From Rhodoglobus sp. (lineage in GTDB: Bacteria; Actinomycetota; Actinomycetes; Actinomycetales; Microbacteriaceae), in NCBI GenBank assembly GCA_025463515.1, contig JAODAQ010000004.1, positions 1-64,000 on the forward strand: a stretch of DNA of 64,000 bases, written 5' to 3'. The position numbers were made by a program, and so were the translations under genes. The notes under the pieces are model-generated. The model was not told the DNA's origin and did not search any database. It was given only the letters and a program-made list of their open reading frames with translations. Shown one piece after another: positions 26,149 through 34,748 of the stretch; position 1 is the stretch's first letter, and each line of letters begins with the position of its first letter.

Positions 26149-27975
26149 ATGCAGTTCCACGACCACGGCTACGTCTCGGGAGACCCGCGAATCCGGCCCG
26201 CAGCAGGCGTCGGTATCGACAGGCCCGACGACCTCCCGGGCCGGGTCGACGTGCTCATCGTGGGCAGCGGGCCCGCCGGCATGATCGCCGCCGCACAGCT
26301 GTCGCAGTTCCCGGATGTCACGACCCGCATCATCGAGCGCCGCGACGGCCGTCTCGTGATCGGCCAGGCCGACGGCATTCAGGCCCGCAGCGTCGAGACG
26401 TTCCAGGCCTTCGGGTTCGCGGACCGGATCATCGCGGAGGCCTACCGCATCACCGAGATGGCGTTCTGGAAGCCCGACCCGGACGACAAGTCCCGCATCG
26501 TCCGCGCGGCCCGCGCCGTCGACGACCCGAGCGGCATCAGCGAGTTCCCGCACCTCATCGTGAACCAGGCCCGCGTGCTCGACTACTTCGCCGAGTACAT
26601 GGTGAACGGCCCTGCTCGGATCACGCCGGACTACGGCTACGAGTTGCTCGACCTCGAGGTGGGGGAGGGCGAGTACCCCGTGAGCGTGCGCATGGTCAAG
26701 GACGGCGCCGAGCGCGTCGTGCGGGCCAAGTACGTCCTCGGCGCGGACGGCGCGCGCAGCCGGGTGCGCGACGCGATCGGCCGCACGCTCGCGGGCGACA
26801 GCGCCAACCACGCGTGGGGCGTCATGGACACGCTCGCGGTCACCGACTTCCCCGACATCCGCACCAAGTGCTCGATCCAGTCGGACGCGGGCAACATCCT
26901 GCTGATCCCGCGCGAGGGCGGGCACCTGTTCCGCATGTACGTCGACCTCGGCGAGGTGGATCCGGCCGACAACGGCGCCGTGCGCGAGACCACGATCGAC
27001 CAGATCATCGCGCGCGCCAACGAGATCCTGCACCCGTACCGGCTCGACGTGAAGAACGTGGCGTGGCACAGCGTCTACGAGGTCGGCCACCGGCTGACAG
27101 ACCGCTTCGACGAGGTGGATGCCGCGGCCGTCGGCATCCGGACCCCGCACGTCTTCATCGCCGGCGACGCCTGCCACACGCACAGCGCCAAGGCCGGGCA
27201 GGGGATGAACGTGTCGCTGCAGGACGGCTTCAACCTCGGCTGGAAGCTCGGGCACGTGCTCGAGGGCCGCGCGCCGGAGAGCCTGCTCGACACCTACTCC
27301 GCCGAGCGCCAGATCGTGGCGAAGAACCTGATCGACTTCGACAAGCAGTGGTCGACGCTCATGGCGACCAAGCCCGAGGACCTCGCCGACCCCGCGGAGC
27401 TCGAGGAGTTCTACGTGCGGACCGCCGAGTTCCCGGCCGGTTTCATGACCGAGTACGCGCCGTCGATGATCGTGGGCGGGGCCGAGCACCAGGCGCTCGC
27501 GACGGGTTTCCCGATCGGCAAGCGGTTCCGCTCCGCGCCGGTGGTCCGGGTGAGCGACACCAACCCGCTGCAGCTCGGCCACCACGCCCGCGCCGACGCG
27601 CGGTGGCGCGTCTACGTGTTCGCCGACGAGGCTGGCGCGACGCCCGAGCTCGCGGACTGGCTCGCCGGACTGATGCCCGCGGGAGTCGACTTCGACGAGT
27701 GGTTCGACGTGAAGGTCGTGTATCAGGGCGCGCACACCGATGTGAACCTTGCCTCGGTGCCGCGGGTGTTCCTGCCCGAGACCGGGCCGTTCCGGCTCCT
27801 CGACTACGAGAAGGTCTACGCCGTCGACCCGCGCGAGGACATCTTCGAGCTGCGCGGCGTCGACCGGCGCGGGGCGATCGTCGTCGTGCGGCCCGACCAG
27901 TACGTCGCCGCGGTGCTGCCGCTGCACGACACGGACGGGCTCGCCCAGTTCTTCCGCGGGGTCATGGGGCGCTGA
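26149..27975 (+). CDS. FAD-dependent aromatic-ring monooxygenase (phenol/3-hydroxybenzoate type)
   Basis: A 608-residue class A flavoprotein monooxygenase, expected to hydroxylate a phenolic ring using NAD(P)H and oxygen. FAD-binding motifs are visible: GSGPAG (residues 39-44), [11 protein letters not shown] (DG motif) and [19 protein letters not shown] (GD motif with the long loop). A C-terminal thioredoxin-like domain ([16 protein letters not shown] onward) is typical of the phenol 2-monooxygenase/MobA subfamily. Substrate is inferred as phenol- or hydroxybenzoate-like. No ring-cleavage gene is next to it. Probably controlled by the divergent IclR protein. Residues near 21-29 are encoded by a stretch matching the TCGACAGGCCCGAC repeat. 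Confidence 0.9.
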   Translation: MQFHDHGYVSGDPRIRPAAGVGIDRPDDLPGRVDVLIVGSGPAGMIAAAQLSQFPDVTTRIIERRDGRLVIGQADGIQARSVETFQAFGFADRIIAEAYRITEMAFWKPDPDDKSRIVRAARAVDDPSGISEFPHLIVNQARVLDYFAEYMVNGPARITPDYGYELLDLEVGEGEYPVSVRMVKDGAERVVRAKYVLGADGARSRVRDAIGRTLAGDSANHAWGVMDTLAVTDFPDIRTKCSIQSDAGNILLIPREGGHLFRMYVDLGEVDPADNGAVRETTIDQIIARANEILHPYRLDVKNVAWHSVYEVGHRLTDRFDEVDAAAVGIRTPHVFIAGDACHTHSAKAGQGMNVSLQDGFNLGWKLGHVLEGRAPESLLDTYSAERQIVAKNLIDFDKQWSTLMATKPEDLADPAELEEFYVRTAEFPAGFMTEYAPSMIVGGAEHQALATGFPIGKRFRSAPVVRVSDTNPLQLGHHARADARWRVYVFADEAGATPELADWLAGLMPAGVDFDEWFDVKVVYQGAHTDVNLASVPRVFLPETGPFRLLDYEKVYAVDPREDIFELRGVDRRGAIVVVRPDQYVAAVLPLHDTDGLAQFFRGVMGR

Positions 27976-28846
27976 GCGCGGCTGTTCGCGCCTCGATCGC
28001 CCGAAGCACCGCGATCATGTCGGACGCGCCCTCGCCGAGGCCGAGCGTCTCGGCGTAGAGTGCGTAGCTCTCGTCGAGGAGGGGTGCGGCGATGCCGGCC
28101 TCCCGCGCGGACTCCGCCACGAGCCGGCTGTTCTTGAGGACGTCGGCGATCGACGCCTGCGCGGAGAAGTCCTCTGCGGCGAGCTTGGCGAGCTTCAGCC
28201 GCGAGATCGGGCTCGCCATGGGGCCCGCGTCGAGCACGGCGGCGACGGTCGCGACATCCAGCCCCTGCCGCTGCGCGAAGTGCACGGCTTCGACGAGGCC
28301 CGTGACCATAGTGATCAGGTAGATGTTGACCGCGAGCTTCGTGAGCAGTCCGCCGGGCACGGCGCCGCACGTCACGACCTCGTGGCACATCGGTTCCAGG
28401 AGCGGCGCCACTTCGGCCACAGTCTCCGGGTCGCCCGCCAGCATCCCGACGAGCATGCCGTTCTCGGCCGGCACCTTCGACCCGGAGACCGGCGCCTCGG
28501 CGTACCGCCCGCCCGCGGCCCGGATGTCGGCCTCGAGCCCGCGCGAGTAGCCCGGCGACATCGTGCCCATCTGCACCACGGTGCGGCCCGCGACACGCCG
28601 CGCGAAGTCGGGGGTTCCGCGCGAGAGCACCCCGTCGGTGGCTTCTTCGTCGACAAGCATGAGAATGACCGTGGATGCCTCGGCGAACACCTCGGCCGGC
28701 GCCGCCGCAACCTGCGCTCCAGCATCGCGCAGCGGCTCGCACCGGGCGGGGGACCGGTTCCACACCACGAGCTGCTCCCCGGCCCGCGCGAGGTTGAGGG
28801 CCATCGGCTGCCCCATGATGCCGAGCCCGATGAATCCTGTTGTCAT
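27962..28846 (-). CDS. NAD(P)-binding beta-hydroxyacid dehydrogenase
   Basis: A 294-residue member of the 3-hydroxyisobutyrate dehydrogenase family. It has the Rossmann motif [17 protein letters not shown] at residues 4-20, the substrate-binding [13 protein letters not shown] segment and the catalytic lysine in [10 protein letters not shown]. The family oxidises beta-hydroxy acids or reduces succinic or glyoxylic semialdehyde. The 3' end overlaps the monooxygenase by 14 nt in convergent orientation. It starts divergent from nothing: upstream on the same strand is the AraC gene, ending 9 nt before. Confidence 0.88.
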   Translation of the reverse strand: MTTGFIGLGIMGQPMALNLARAGEQLVVWNRSPARCEPLRDAGAQVAAAPAEVFAEASTVILMLVDEEATDGVLSRGTPDFARRVAGRTVVQMGTMSPGYSRGLEADIRAAGGRYAEAPVSGSKVPAENGMLVGMLAGDPETVAEVAPLLEPMCHEVVTCGAVPGGLLTKLAVNIYLITMVTGLVEAVHFAQRQGLDVATVAAVLDAGPMASPISRLKLAKLAAEDFSAQASIADVLKNSRLVAESAREAGIAAPLLDESYALYAETLGLGEGASDMIAVLRAIEARTAALSAP

Positions 28847-28855
28847 GCTCCAGTT

Positions 28856-29704
28856 CTAGCTGGCCCCGGCGCCGCTCGTCTTGAACGGTTGTGCGACGGC
28901 GTCCCTCCAGGCAGCTGGGGTGATGCCGTAGGTGCGCTTGAACAGGCGCGAGAGGTGGCTCTGGTCCGCGAAGCCGGCCTCCGCGGCGACGGCTGCCAGC
29001 GTCCCGCCGCGGTGGAGGAGCGCACGGGCGCGGTCGAGCTGGCGCATGATGCGGAACTGGGTGGGGCTCGTGCCATACGCGGCGCGGAACTGCCGTGCGA
29101 CCTCCCAGCGGGTGAGCCCCGAGAGCGCCTCGAACTCGGCTGCGGAGTGCTGCACGGCGGGGTCGTCGGTGATGAGCTCGCGGATGCGCGCGAGCGCCCC
29201 GACCGCGAGCGGCTCGCGCCGGCCCGGTCGGTCGGTGGAGTCGCGCCGGAGGCTGTCTGCCAGCGCGGTCACGAGCTCGACGCCCGCGAGCTCGCTCAGC
29301 GGCTCGTCGAGGTCGCGGAGGCTCGACACCAGCGCCGGAGTGATCGCGCGCTGCGAGACCACGGGATCGGCGACGAAGGGCAGCGGCCCGCCCCCGAGCG
29401 CCTGCAGGATGAGAGCGGGGTCGACGTAGACGATGCGGTAGCGCAGCCCGGCCTCTGTGCCGGGCACACCGTCGTGCAGCTCGTCGGGGTGCAGGATGTG
29501 GCCCTCGCCGGGCAGTCCCCAGTGCTGCGACCCCCGGTACTGGAAGCTCTGCACGCCGTGCAGCGTGACGCCGATCGCGTACCGGTCGTGCCGGTGCGGC
29601 TCGAAGCCGCCGCCGTGGAAGGTGGCCTCCATGCGCTCGATGCCCCCGGCCCCGGGGCCGAACCGCAGCTGCGCTACGGGCGCGTCAGCCGATAACAGTG
29701 TCAT
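28856..29704 (-). CDS. AraC-family transcriptional regulator
   Basis: A 282-residue regulator with an N-terminal cupin arm (FHGGGFEPHRHDRYAIGVTLHGVQ region) that would bind a small molecule and a C-terminal double helix-turn-helix (LSGLTRWEVARQFRAAYGTSP and LAAVAAEAGFADQSHLSRLFKR). The start at 29704 is 20 nt inside the end of the carbonic-anhydrase-like gene upstream, so the two are translationally coupled. The dehydrogenase follows downstream after 9 nt, which makes a three-gene reverse operon likely. Confidence 0.9.
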   Translation of the reverse strand: MTLLSADAPVAQLRFGPGAGGIERMEATFHGGGFEPHRHDRYAIGVTLHGVQSFQYRGSQHWGLPGEGHILHPDELHDGVPGTEAGLRYRIVYVDPALILQALGGGPLPFVADPVVSQRAITPALVSSLRDLDEPLSELAGVELVTALADSLRRDSTDRPGRREPLAVGALARIRELITDDPAVQHSAAEFEALSGLTRWEVARQFRAAYGTSPTQFRIMRQLDRARALLHRGGTLAAVAAEAGFADQSHLSRLFKRTYGITPAAWRDAVAQPFKTSGAGAS

Positions 29705-30278
29705 CGCGGTGCGCGCCGTAGAACTCGGACTGCCCGGCCATGAGCTGGGCCATGGTGGTCTCGCGGGTGGCGCCGTACACGGTGCCCGGGAAGTCCAGCT
29801 CGCGCTGCACCGCCCAGATCTCGTCGTGCCGGTCGGATGAGAAGAGCTGCGCTGGGTCGCCCACGGCGACCCAGCCGATGGGCACGACGGCACCCGCCTC
29901 GAGCCGGGTGTTCACCTGCACCACGGCGTTGATGCGCACCTCGGCGCCGTCGCCGACGACCGACCCGGGGAAGAGTGCGGCGCCCGTCGCGATGAACACC
30001 CCGGAGCCGATGGTGCTCCCGTTGACGTGCGCGTGCGGCCCGATCATGACGGCGTCGCCGACGACAGCGGGATGCCCCGCCCGCCCCCGCACGAGCGCGT
30101 TCTCCATCACCACCACGTTCTCGCCCAGCGCTACAGCGCCGCCCTCGGCGGTCACCACCGCCCCGTGCAGGATGCGCGCCCCGGCGCCCACGGTCACGTC
30201 CCCGCTCACGACGGCGGTGGGAGCGACGTACGCGGTGGGGTGGAGCTGCGGGCGAAGCCCACGGTGTTCGACCAGCAT
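29685..30278 (-). CDS. Gamma-carbonic-anhydrase-like hexapeptide-repeat protein
   Basis: A 197-residue left-handed beta-helix protein: repeated hexapeptides with V/I-x-G-D-x (VVSGDVTVGAGARI, VALGENVVVMENALV, AVVGDAVMIGPHAHV). The Arg in VRGRAG and His residues in AGHPAVVG and GPHAHVNG fit the metal site of gamma-class carbonic anhydrases, though many homologues are inactive. It heads the reverse operon with araC. Function beyond the fold is unsure. Confidence 0.85.
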   Translation of the reverse strand: MLVEHRGLRPQLHPTAYVAPTAVVSGDVTVGAGARILHGAVVTAEGGAVALGENVVVMENALVRGRAGHPAVVGDAVMIGPHAHVNGSTIGSGVFIATGAALFPGSVVGDGAEVRINAVVQVNTRLEAGAVVPIGWVAVGDPAQLFSSDRHDEIWAVQRELDFPGTVYGATRETTMAQLMAGQSEFYGAHRDDTVIG

Positions 30279-30304
30279 CCTCGAATGATAGCTACGCTGA
30301 AACC

Positions 30305-30661
30305 GTGAGCAGGATATTCGCGATGCCCTTCGCCAGGGTCTACCCGCTGTACATCACCAAGGTGGAGCGGAAGGGCCGCACGCGCGCCGAGCTGGACGAG
30401 CTCATCGAGTGGCTCACCGGCTTCGACAAGGCCGAGGTGCAGAAGCACCTCGACGCCGGCACCACGTTCACCGACTTCTTCGCGGAGGCGCGGATGAACC
30501 CCAACGCCGTGCTCATCACGGGCTTGATCTGCGGCGTGCGCGTGGAGGAGATCGAGGATCCGCTGATGCAGAAGGTCCGCTACCTCGACAAGATCGTCGA
30601 CGAGCTCGCGCGCGGCAAGAAGATGGAGTCAATCCTCCGCTCGGGCGAGCTCCACACCTAG
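30305..30661 (+). CDS. DUF2200 family protein
   Basis: A 118-residue cytoplasmic protein matching DUF2200: RIFAMPFARVYPLYITKVERKGRTR at the N-terminus (shown in part) and the conserved LIEWLTGF and GVRVEEIEDPLMQKVRYLDK stretches. The family has no known function. A TACGCT -10 box (30293-30298) lies 6 nt before the GTG start, so a leaderless transcript is likely. Its 3' end overlaps the convergent YcaQ-like gene by 33 nt. Confidence 0.88.
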   Translation: MSRIFAMPFARVYPLYITKVERKGRTRAELDELIEWLTGFDKAEVQKHLDAGTTFTDFFAEARMNPNAVLITGLICGVRVEEIEDPLMQKVRYLDKIVDELARGKKMESILRSGELHT

Positions 30662-31708
30662 CCAGTCGGCGAGCGACCGCAGCTCGGCGTCGAGCTCGGC
30701 GCGCGAGAACGGCTCGTCCTCGTGGACAGCGTGCACGACGAGGGCCCCGCGTGCGCGGTCGGTCGTGGCATCCACCTTGCCCACCAGGCGGTCGCCGTGC
30801 AGGATCGGCAGCGCGTAGTAGCCCCACTGCCGCTTGGCCGCCGGCTTGTACATCTCGAGGGCGTAGTCGAACCCGAACAGCTCCTTCATGCGCTTCCGAT
30901 CGCGGATGAGACCGTCAAACGGCGAGAGCAGCGCCGTGCGCCCCTCGAAGGGCTGGTCGAGTGCCGCGGGGTCGAGCCGATAGGTGCCCTTCACCCCGTC
31001 GATCGTGGCGGGGACGCCCGCCTCGCCGACGCGGGTGGTCTCCACGGGGAGATCCGGTGTCTTCGTCGGCACGAGCCCCTGAGCCGTGAGCCTGCGGGAT
31101 GCCCGAGTCCGCAGCGCCTCGTCGAGCGGCACCGTCGGCGTGTCTGAGTGGTAGACCCGCTCAGCGAGGTCCCACAGCCGGTCGCGGCCCTCCCGGCGCG
31201 CAACGGCGATGTCGCCGCGCATCATCATGCACTCGAGCATCATCATGACGTTGCGGTTGTTGTTCCAACCGCTCGAGGGCCACGACACGATGCTCGTATC
31301 GGGGATCTCGCGCGAGGTGAGCGGACCCTCGACCTCGAGGCGGTCGAGGATGTCCTGGCGGAACTCGTCGTTGTCGTCGAGCCAGCGCGCGGTCGACTCG
31401 TACTTGGGCGGCCCGGCCATCTCCGCCCGGAACAGGGGTAGGTCGTCCATCGGGCGCACGAGGAGGGCGAGCTCGAAGAGCGAGTTGTCGACCTCGAGCG
31501 CCGTGGTCAGGTCGGCGGGCTCGTAGCCGCCGCCGAGACGGCTCCACAGCACGAGGTCCGCGGTGGGGGCGACCGCGGCGGTGGGCTCGAGCTGCACGAA
31601 GGTGAGCTGCCGCACGGTGTCGACGAGGTCGACGGGGCGGCGGGCATCCAGCAGCTGGGCGCGCACCGCGATGCGGCGGGCCTCCTCGCGCGACAGCACA
31701 TGAGTCAC
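30629..31708 (-). CDS. YcaQ-like winged-helix DNA glycosylase family protein
   Basis: A 359-residue protein of the HTH_42/YcaQ family. E. coli YcaQ and Streptomyces AlkZ unhook DNA interstrand crosslinks. Tandem winged-helix segments start at SREEARRIAVRAQLLD; the catalytic Gln-x-Gln-type motif appears in FVQLEP (a QLE form rather than QxQ), and the C-terminal part has LSPFDGLIRDRKRMKELFGF, the strongest family signature. GTG 31708 is preferred as start. The altered QxQ motif leaves activity uncertain. Confidence 0.83.
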   Translation of the reverse strand: MTHVLSREEARRIAVRAQLLDARRPVDLVDTVRQLTFVQLEPTAAVAPTADLVLWSRLGGGYEPADLTTALEVDNSLFELALLVRPMDDLPLFRAEMAGPPKYESTARWLDDNDEFRQDILDRLEVEGPLTSREIPDTSIVSWPSSGWNNNRNVMMMLECMMMRGDIAVARREGRDRLWDLAERVYHSDTPTVPLDEALRTRASRRLTAQGLVPTKTPDLPVETTRVGEAGVPATIDGVKGTYRLDPAALDQPFEGRTALLSPFDGLIRDRKRMKELFGFDYALEMYKPAAKRQWGYYALPILHGDRLVGKVDATTDRARGALVVHAVHEDEPFSRAELDAELRSLADWLGVELARAED

Positions 31709-31762
31709 GCAGGCGACGCTACCGCGCAAGGAGGTGGGGCCGCACCTCGAAATTCCTGACAG

Positions 31763-32080
31763 CTAGAGGTACGCCGCGAGGTCGGCCTCGATCGCGCCCT
31801 GGGGCTTCGCCCCGACCATGGTCTTGACGACCTCTCCGCCCTCGAACACCTTCATCGTCGGCAGTGAGAGCGCGCGGTACCTCATCGCCGTCGCGGGGTT
31901 GTCGTCCGCGTTGATCTTGACGATCGTGATGCCGGGGTGCTCCTCGGCGATCCGCTCGAGGATCGGCGTGAGAACCCGGCACGGCGGGCACCACTCGGCC
32001 CAGAAATCGACGAGCACCGGCCCGGATGCCCCGAGCACGGCCCTCTCGAAGGTCTCATCCGTCACGTCCTGCAGGCTCAT
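31763..32080 (-). CDS. trxA: Thioredoxin with WCPPC active site
   Basis: A 105-residue thioredoxin fold: VLVDFWAEWCPPC gives the redox pair, and the cis-proline lies in SLPTMKVFEGG. Normal thioredoxins have WCGPC; a proline in the first variable position usually shifts the redox potential. The ATG at 32080 follows a GGAGGAG ribosome site and overlaps the merR stop (ATGA). Coupling to a MerR regulator suggests a stress-inducible thioredoxin. Confidence 0.93.
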   Translation of the reverse strand: MSLQDVTDETFERAVLGASGPVLVDFWAEWCPPCRVLTPILERIAEEHPGITIVKINADDNPATAMRYRALSLPTMKVFEGGEVVKTMVGAKPQGAIEADLAAYL

Positions 32081-32436
32081 GAGCTCCTCCTCTCCGCCTC
32101 GGCAAGTGCCACGGCAACTGATTCCCGACGGCTGGACAGGTCGGCGATCCGCTCGTCCAGCTCCTCGATCACGGAGCGGTACACGACGAGCGGCGCCGCA
32201 CAGTCGTCGCCCTTGTCGCGCCCCGACACGAGGCACTCGAGGAACGGCTTCGCCTGCTCGACCTTGATGCCGAGTGTCGCCAGGCTGCGCACCTCGCGCA
32301 CGAGCCGCACGTCGTACTCGTCGTAGTCGCGGTACCCGTTGGGCAGCCGCTCGGCGTCGAGCAGCCCCACCGACTCGTAGTACCGCACGGCCTTGGTTGT
32401 CACGCCCGCGCTGCGCGCGAGCTCTCCGATCCTCAT
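32077..32436 (-). CDS. MerR-family regulator linked to thioredoxin
   Basis: A 119-residue MerR protein: MRIGELARSAGVTTKAVRYYE (shown to residue 20) forms the winged helix, followed by the dimerisation helix and a C-terminal loop with two cysteines, ECLVSGRDKGDDC, spaced by ten residues. Cysteines in this loop bind metals or sense oxidants in CueR/SoxR-like members, so redox or metal sensing is plausible. It forms a two-gene operon with trxA and lies next to a MerR-type spaced promoter. Confidence 0.9.
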   Translation of the reverse strand: MRIGELARSAGVTTKAVRYYESVGLLDAERLPNGYRDYDEYDVRLVREVRSLATLGIKVEQAKPFLECLVSGRDKGDDCAAPLVVYRSVIEELDERIADLSSRRESVAVALAEAERRSS

Positions 32437-32445
32437 GGACGCAAC

Positions 32446-32475
32446 GCTAAACCCTGACCCGCGGGGCAAGGTCAA
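32446..32475 (-). promoter_or_regulatory. MerR-type promoter/operator of merR-trxA
   Basis: On the minus strand TTGACC (32470-32475) and TTTAGC (32446-32451) are separated by 18 nt. The spacer holds an imperfect palindrome ACCCTGACCC-GC-GGGGCAAGGT (32451-32472, plus orientation). Overlong spacers with a palindrome between -35 and -10 are the hallmark of MerR-activated promoters. The ATG is 9 nt beyond the -10 box. Confidence 0.65.
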
Positions 32476-32483
32476 GTGGCACG

Positions 32484-33068
32484 ATGGATCGCATGGCCCA
32501 CGAACTGCACATCACCGGCGATGCCGATGCGGATGCCCTGCTCACCTCCGACCCGCTGGCGCTCCTGGTCGGCATGCTCCTCGACCAGCAGGTGCCCATG
32601 GAGACCGCCTTCGCGGGCCCGGCCAAGCTCAGGGCGCGGCTCGGCTCGTTCGACGCCGCGACCGTCGCCGGCTACGAGCCCGACGCCTTCGTCGAGGTCA
32701 TGAAGCAGTCGCCAGCGGTGCACCGGTTCCCGGGCTCGATGGCGGGGCGCGTGCAGGGCCTGTGCGCTGCCGTCGTGTCGGACTGGGGCGGCAACGCCGA
32801 GAACATCTGGACGCAGGGCGACCCCGACGGCGCCGAGATACTCAAGCGCCTCAACGCGCTTCCGGGGTTCGGCGAGCAGAAGGCGAAGATCTTCCTCGCG
32901 CTCCTCGGCAAGCGGCAGGGGCTCACCGCCGCGGGCTGGGAGACGGCCGCCGGCGCCTACGGCGAGGCGGGCTCGTACCGGTCCGTCGCCGACATCGTCG
33001 ACCCCGAGTCGCTGCTCAAAGTGCGCGCGACGAAGCAGGCGGCCAAGGCCGCCGCGAAGAAGGCCTAG
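32484..33068 (+). CDS. HhH-GPD base-excision DNA repair protein
   Basis: A 194-residue small glycosylase-like protein. The helix-hairpin-helix is LNALPGFGEQKAKIFLALLG; N-terminal DPLALLVGMLLDQQVPMETAF is the conserved segment of the family. The classical catalytic Asp after the hairpin is not obvious, so activity is uncertain. ATG 32484 or 32493 could serve as start. A Lys/Ala tail (KAAAKKA) ends the protein. Divergent from the merR operon. Confidence 0.82.
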   Translation: MDRMAHELHITGDADADALLTSDPLALLVGMLLDQQVPMETAFAGPAKLRARLGSFDAATVAGYEPDAFVEVMKQSPAVHRFPGSMAGRVQGLCAAVVSDWGGNAENIWTQGDPDGAEILKRLNALPGFGEQKAKIFLALLGKRQGLTAAGWETAAGAYGEAGSYRSVADIVDPESLLKVRATKQAAKAAAKKA

Positions 33069-33069
33069 C

Positions 33070-34011
33070 TCAGAAGCCGATCGTCGGCTCGTCGCTCACC
33101 GAGAGCGTCAGCACGACTTTCTGGATCAGCTCGTTCTCCTCGATCGCGCGCTCGAGCGTGCGCAGCTGCCGTGCGACGTCCTCCTCGCGCCGGTCGCCCG
33201 TGAGGTCGACGGCGGCGACCACGAACAGCTTCGCGGGCCCGACGAACTCGAGGTGCAGGTACGTCACGCGCTCGATCTCGGGATGCTCGGCGAGGGCGTT
33301 GCCGACGGTCGCCCGCACGGCGGGGGTCGGCACCTCGCCCACGAGGAACCTCCGGTTGCGCCCGATCAGCACCACCGCGACGACACCGAGCAGCACTCCG
33401 ATCGCGAGCGACCCGGCGGCGTCGTAGGCCGGGTTGCCGGTGACCTGGTGCAGCAGGATGCCGAGGAACGCGATGACCAGCCCGGCCAGCGCCGCGGCAT
33501 CCTCGGCAAGGACCGCCCGCAGGGTCGGGTTCGACCCGTTGAGCGCGTAGTCGAGGGCGCCGCGGTTGAACTTCCGCGCGCCGGCCCGCACCTGCACGAC
33601 GGACTGGAGGAAGGAGACGCCCTCGAGCACCGCCGCGATGGCGAGCACGATGTAGCCGACGAGGTAGTCCCCGGCGGGCTCGGGGTCGAACAGCTCCGAG
33701 AGGCCGTGCTGCACCGAGACCACGGCGCCGGCGGTGAAGAGGCCGACCGCGGCGAACAGCGACCACACGTACGCGTCGCGCCCATAGCCGAGGGGATGCC
33801 CCGAGTCCGGCTTGCGCGCGCTGGAGCGCTCGGCGATCAGCAGGAACACCTCGTTGCCCGCATCGGCCCAGGAGTGCGCCGCCTCGGCGAGCATCGACGC
33901 TGACCCGGTGACCACCGCCGCGACCGTCTTCGCGGAGGCGACCAGCAGGTTCGCAACGAAGGCGATGATGACGGTGCGGAGCTTCGCGGGTTGTTCCGTG
34001 GCCTCCGTCAT
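33070..34011 (-). CDS. Cation diffusion facilitator transporter
   Basis: A 313-residue CDF exporter for divalent metals (zinc, iron, manganese or cobalt). Six hydrophobic segments are seen; the metal site of TM2 reads AEAAHSWADAGNE (His-x3-Asp) and that of TM5 AEDAAALAGL (Asp, with Asp/Ala rather than His-x3-Asp), a variant also found in non-zinc CDFs. A C-terminal cytoplasmic domain of about 90 residues follows. Convergent with the glycosylase gene, one base apart. Confidence 0.9.
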   Translation of the reverse strand: MTEATEQPAKLRTVIIAFVANLLVASAKTVAAVVTGSASMLAEAAHSWADAGNEVFLLIAERSSARKPDSGHPLGYGRDAYVWSLFAAVGLFTAGAVVSVQHGLSELFDPEPAGDYLVGYIVLAIAAVLEGVSFLQSVVQVRAGARKFNRGALDYALNGSNPTLRAVLAEDAAALAGLVIAFLGILLHQVTGNPAYDAAGSLAIGVLLGVVAVVLIGRNRRFLVGEVPTPAVRATVGNALAEHPEIERVTYLHLEFVGPAKLFVVAAVDLTGDRREEDVARQLRTLERAIEENELIQKVVLTLSVSDEPTIGF

Positions 34012-34041
34012 TACTCCACGCTAGACCGCTACTGTCGTGCC

Positions 34042-34725
34042 ATGAGAATCCTTTTCGCGGTCATCCGCGTCGCCGTTGCCGTCGCGATCGTCGCGGCGAT
34101 CGTCGCCCAGCTGAACCAGAGCGTCTCGAACTGGCTGGCCGGGGGAGTGACCAACCTCGCGATCAGCTTCACGAACTTCTTCAGCTTCTTCACGATCGAG
34201 TCGAACGTCGGCACCGTGGTGGTGTGCCTGATCGGGGCGTTCTTCCTCCTGACGCGAAAGGGCGCGGCCGACCCGGCCTGGTTCAACGGCTTCCGGGCCG
34301 CGATCGCGACCTACATGATCGTCACGGGAGTCGTCTACAACCTGCTGCTGCGCAACGTCGAGCTGCCGCAGGGCACCACGGTGCCGTGGTCGAACGAGGT
34401 CCTGCACGTGATCGCCCCGCTCTGGATGCTCCTCGACTGGCTACTCGTCTCTGGCCGCCTCGCGCTGGCCTGGAAGTCGATCTGGTTCATCGTGATCTTC
34501 CCGCTCGTGTGGGGCATCTACACGCTCATCCGCGGCCCGATCACGCCCGACGAGATGCAGGGCAACAGCTACTGGTACCCGTACCCGTTCCTCAACCCGA
34601 ACCTCTCGCCGAACGGCTACCTCTCGGTCGCGTTCTACATCATCCTCATCGCCGTGGTCATCGGCCTCACGGCCGCGGGAGTCGTCTGGGTGTCGCGGCG
34701 GAAGAAGCCCGTCACCGCCGAGTAA
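34042..34725 (+). CDS. Pr6Pr-type integral membrane protein
   Basis: A 227-residue protein with about six membrane segments and conserved residues in FTIESNVGTV, EVLHVIAPLWMLLDWLL and YPYPFLNP, matching the poorly characterised Pr6Pr family (remotely FAR-17a/AIG1-like). Function unknown. It starts 30 nt from the divergent CDF gene. The following SPFH gene begins 23 nt after its stop and may be co-transcribed. Confidence 0.8.
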   Translation: MRILFAVIRVAVAVAIVAAIVAQLNQSVSNWLAGGVTNLAISFTNFFSFFTIESNVGTVVVCLIGAFFLLTRKGAADPAWFNGFRAAIATYMIVTGVVYNLLLRNVELPQGTTVPWSNEVLHVIAPLWMLLDWLLVSGRLALAWKSIWFIVIFPLVWGIYTLIRGPITPDEMQGNSYWYPYPFLNPNLSPNGYLSVAFYIILIAVVIGLTAAGVVWVSRRKKPVTAE

Positions 34726-34748
34726 AGCTCAACCGATAGGGTCGGGGC

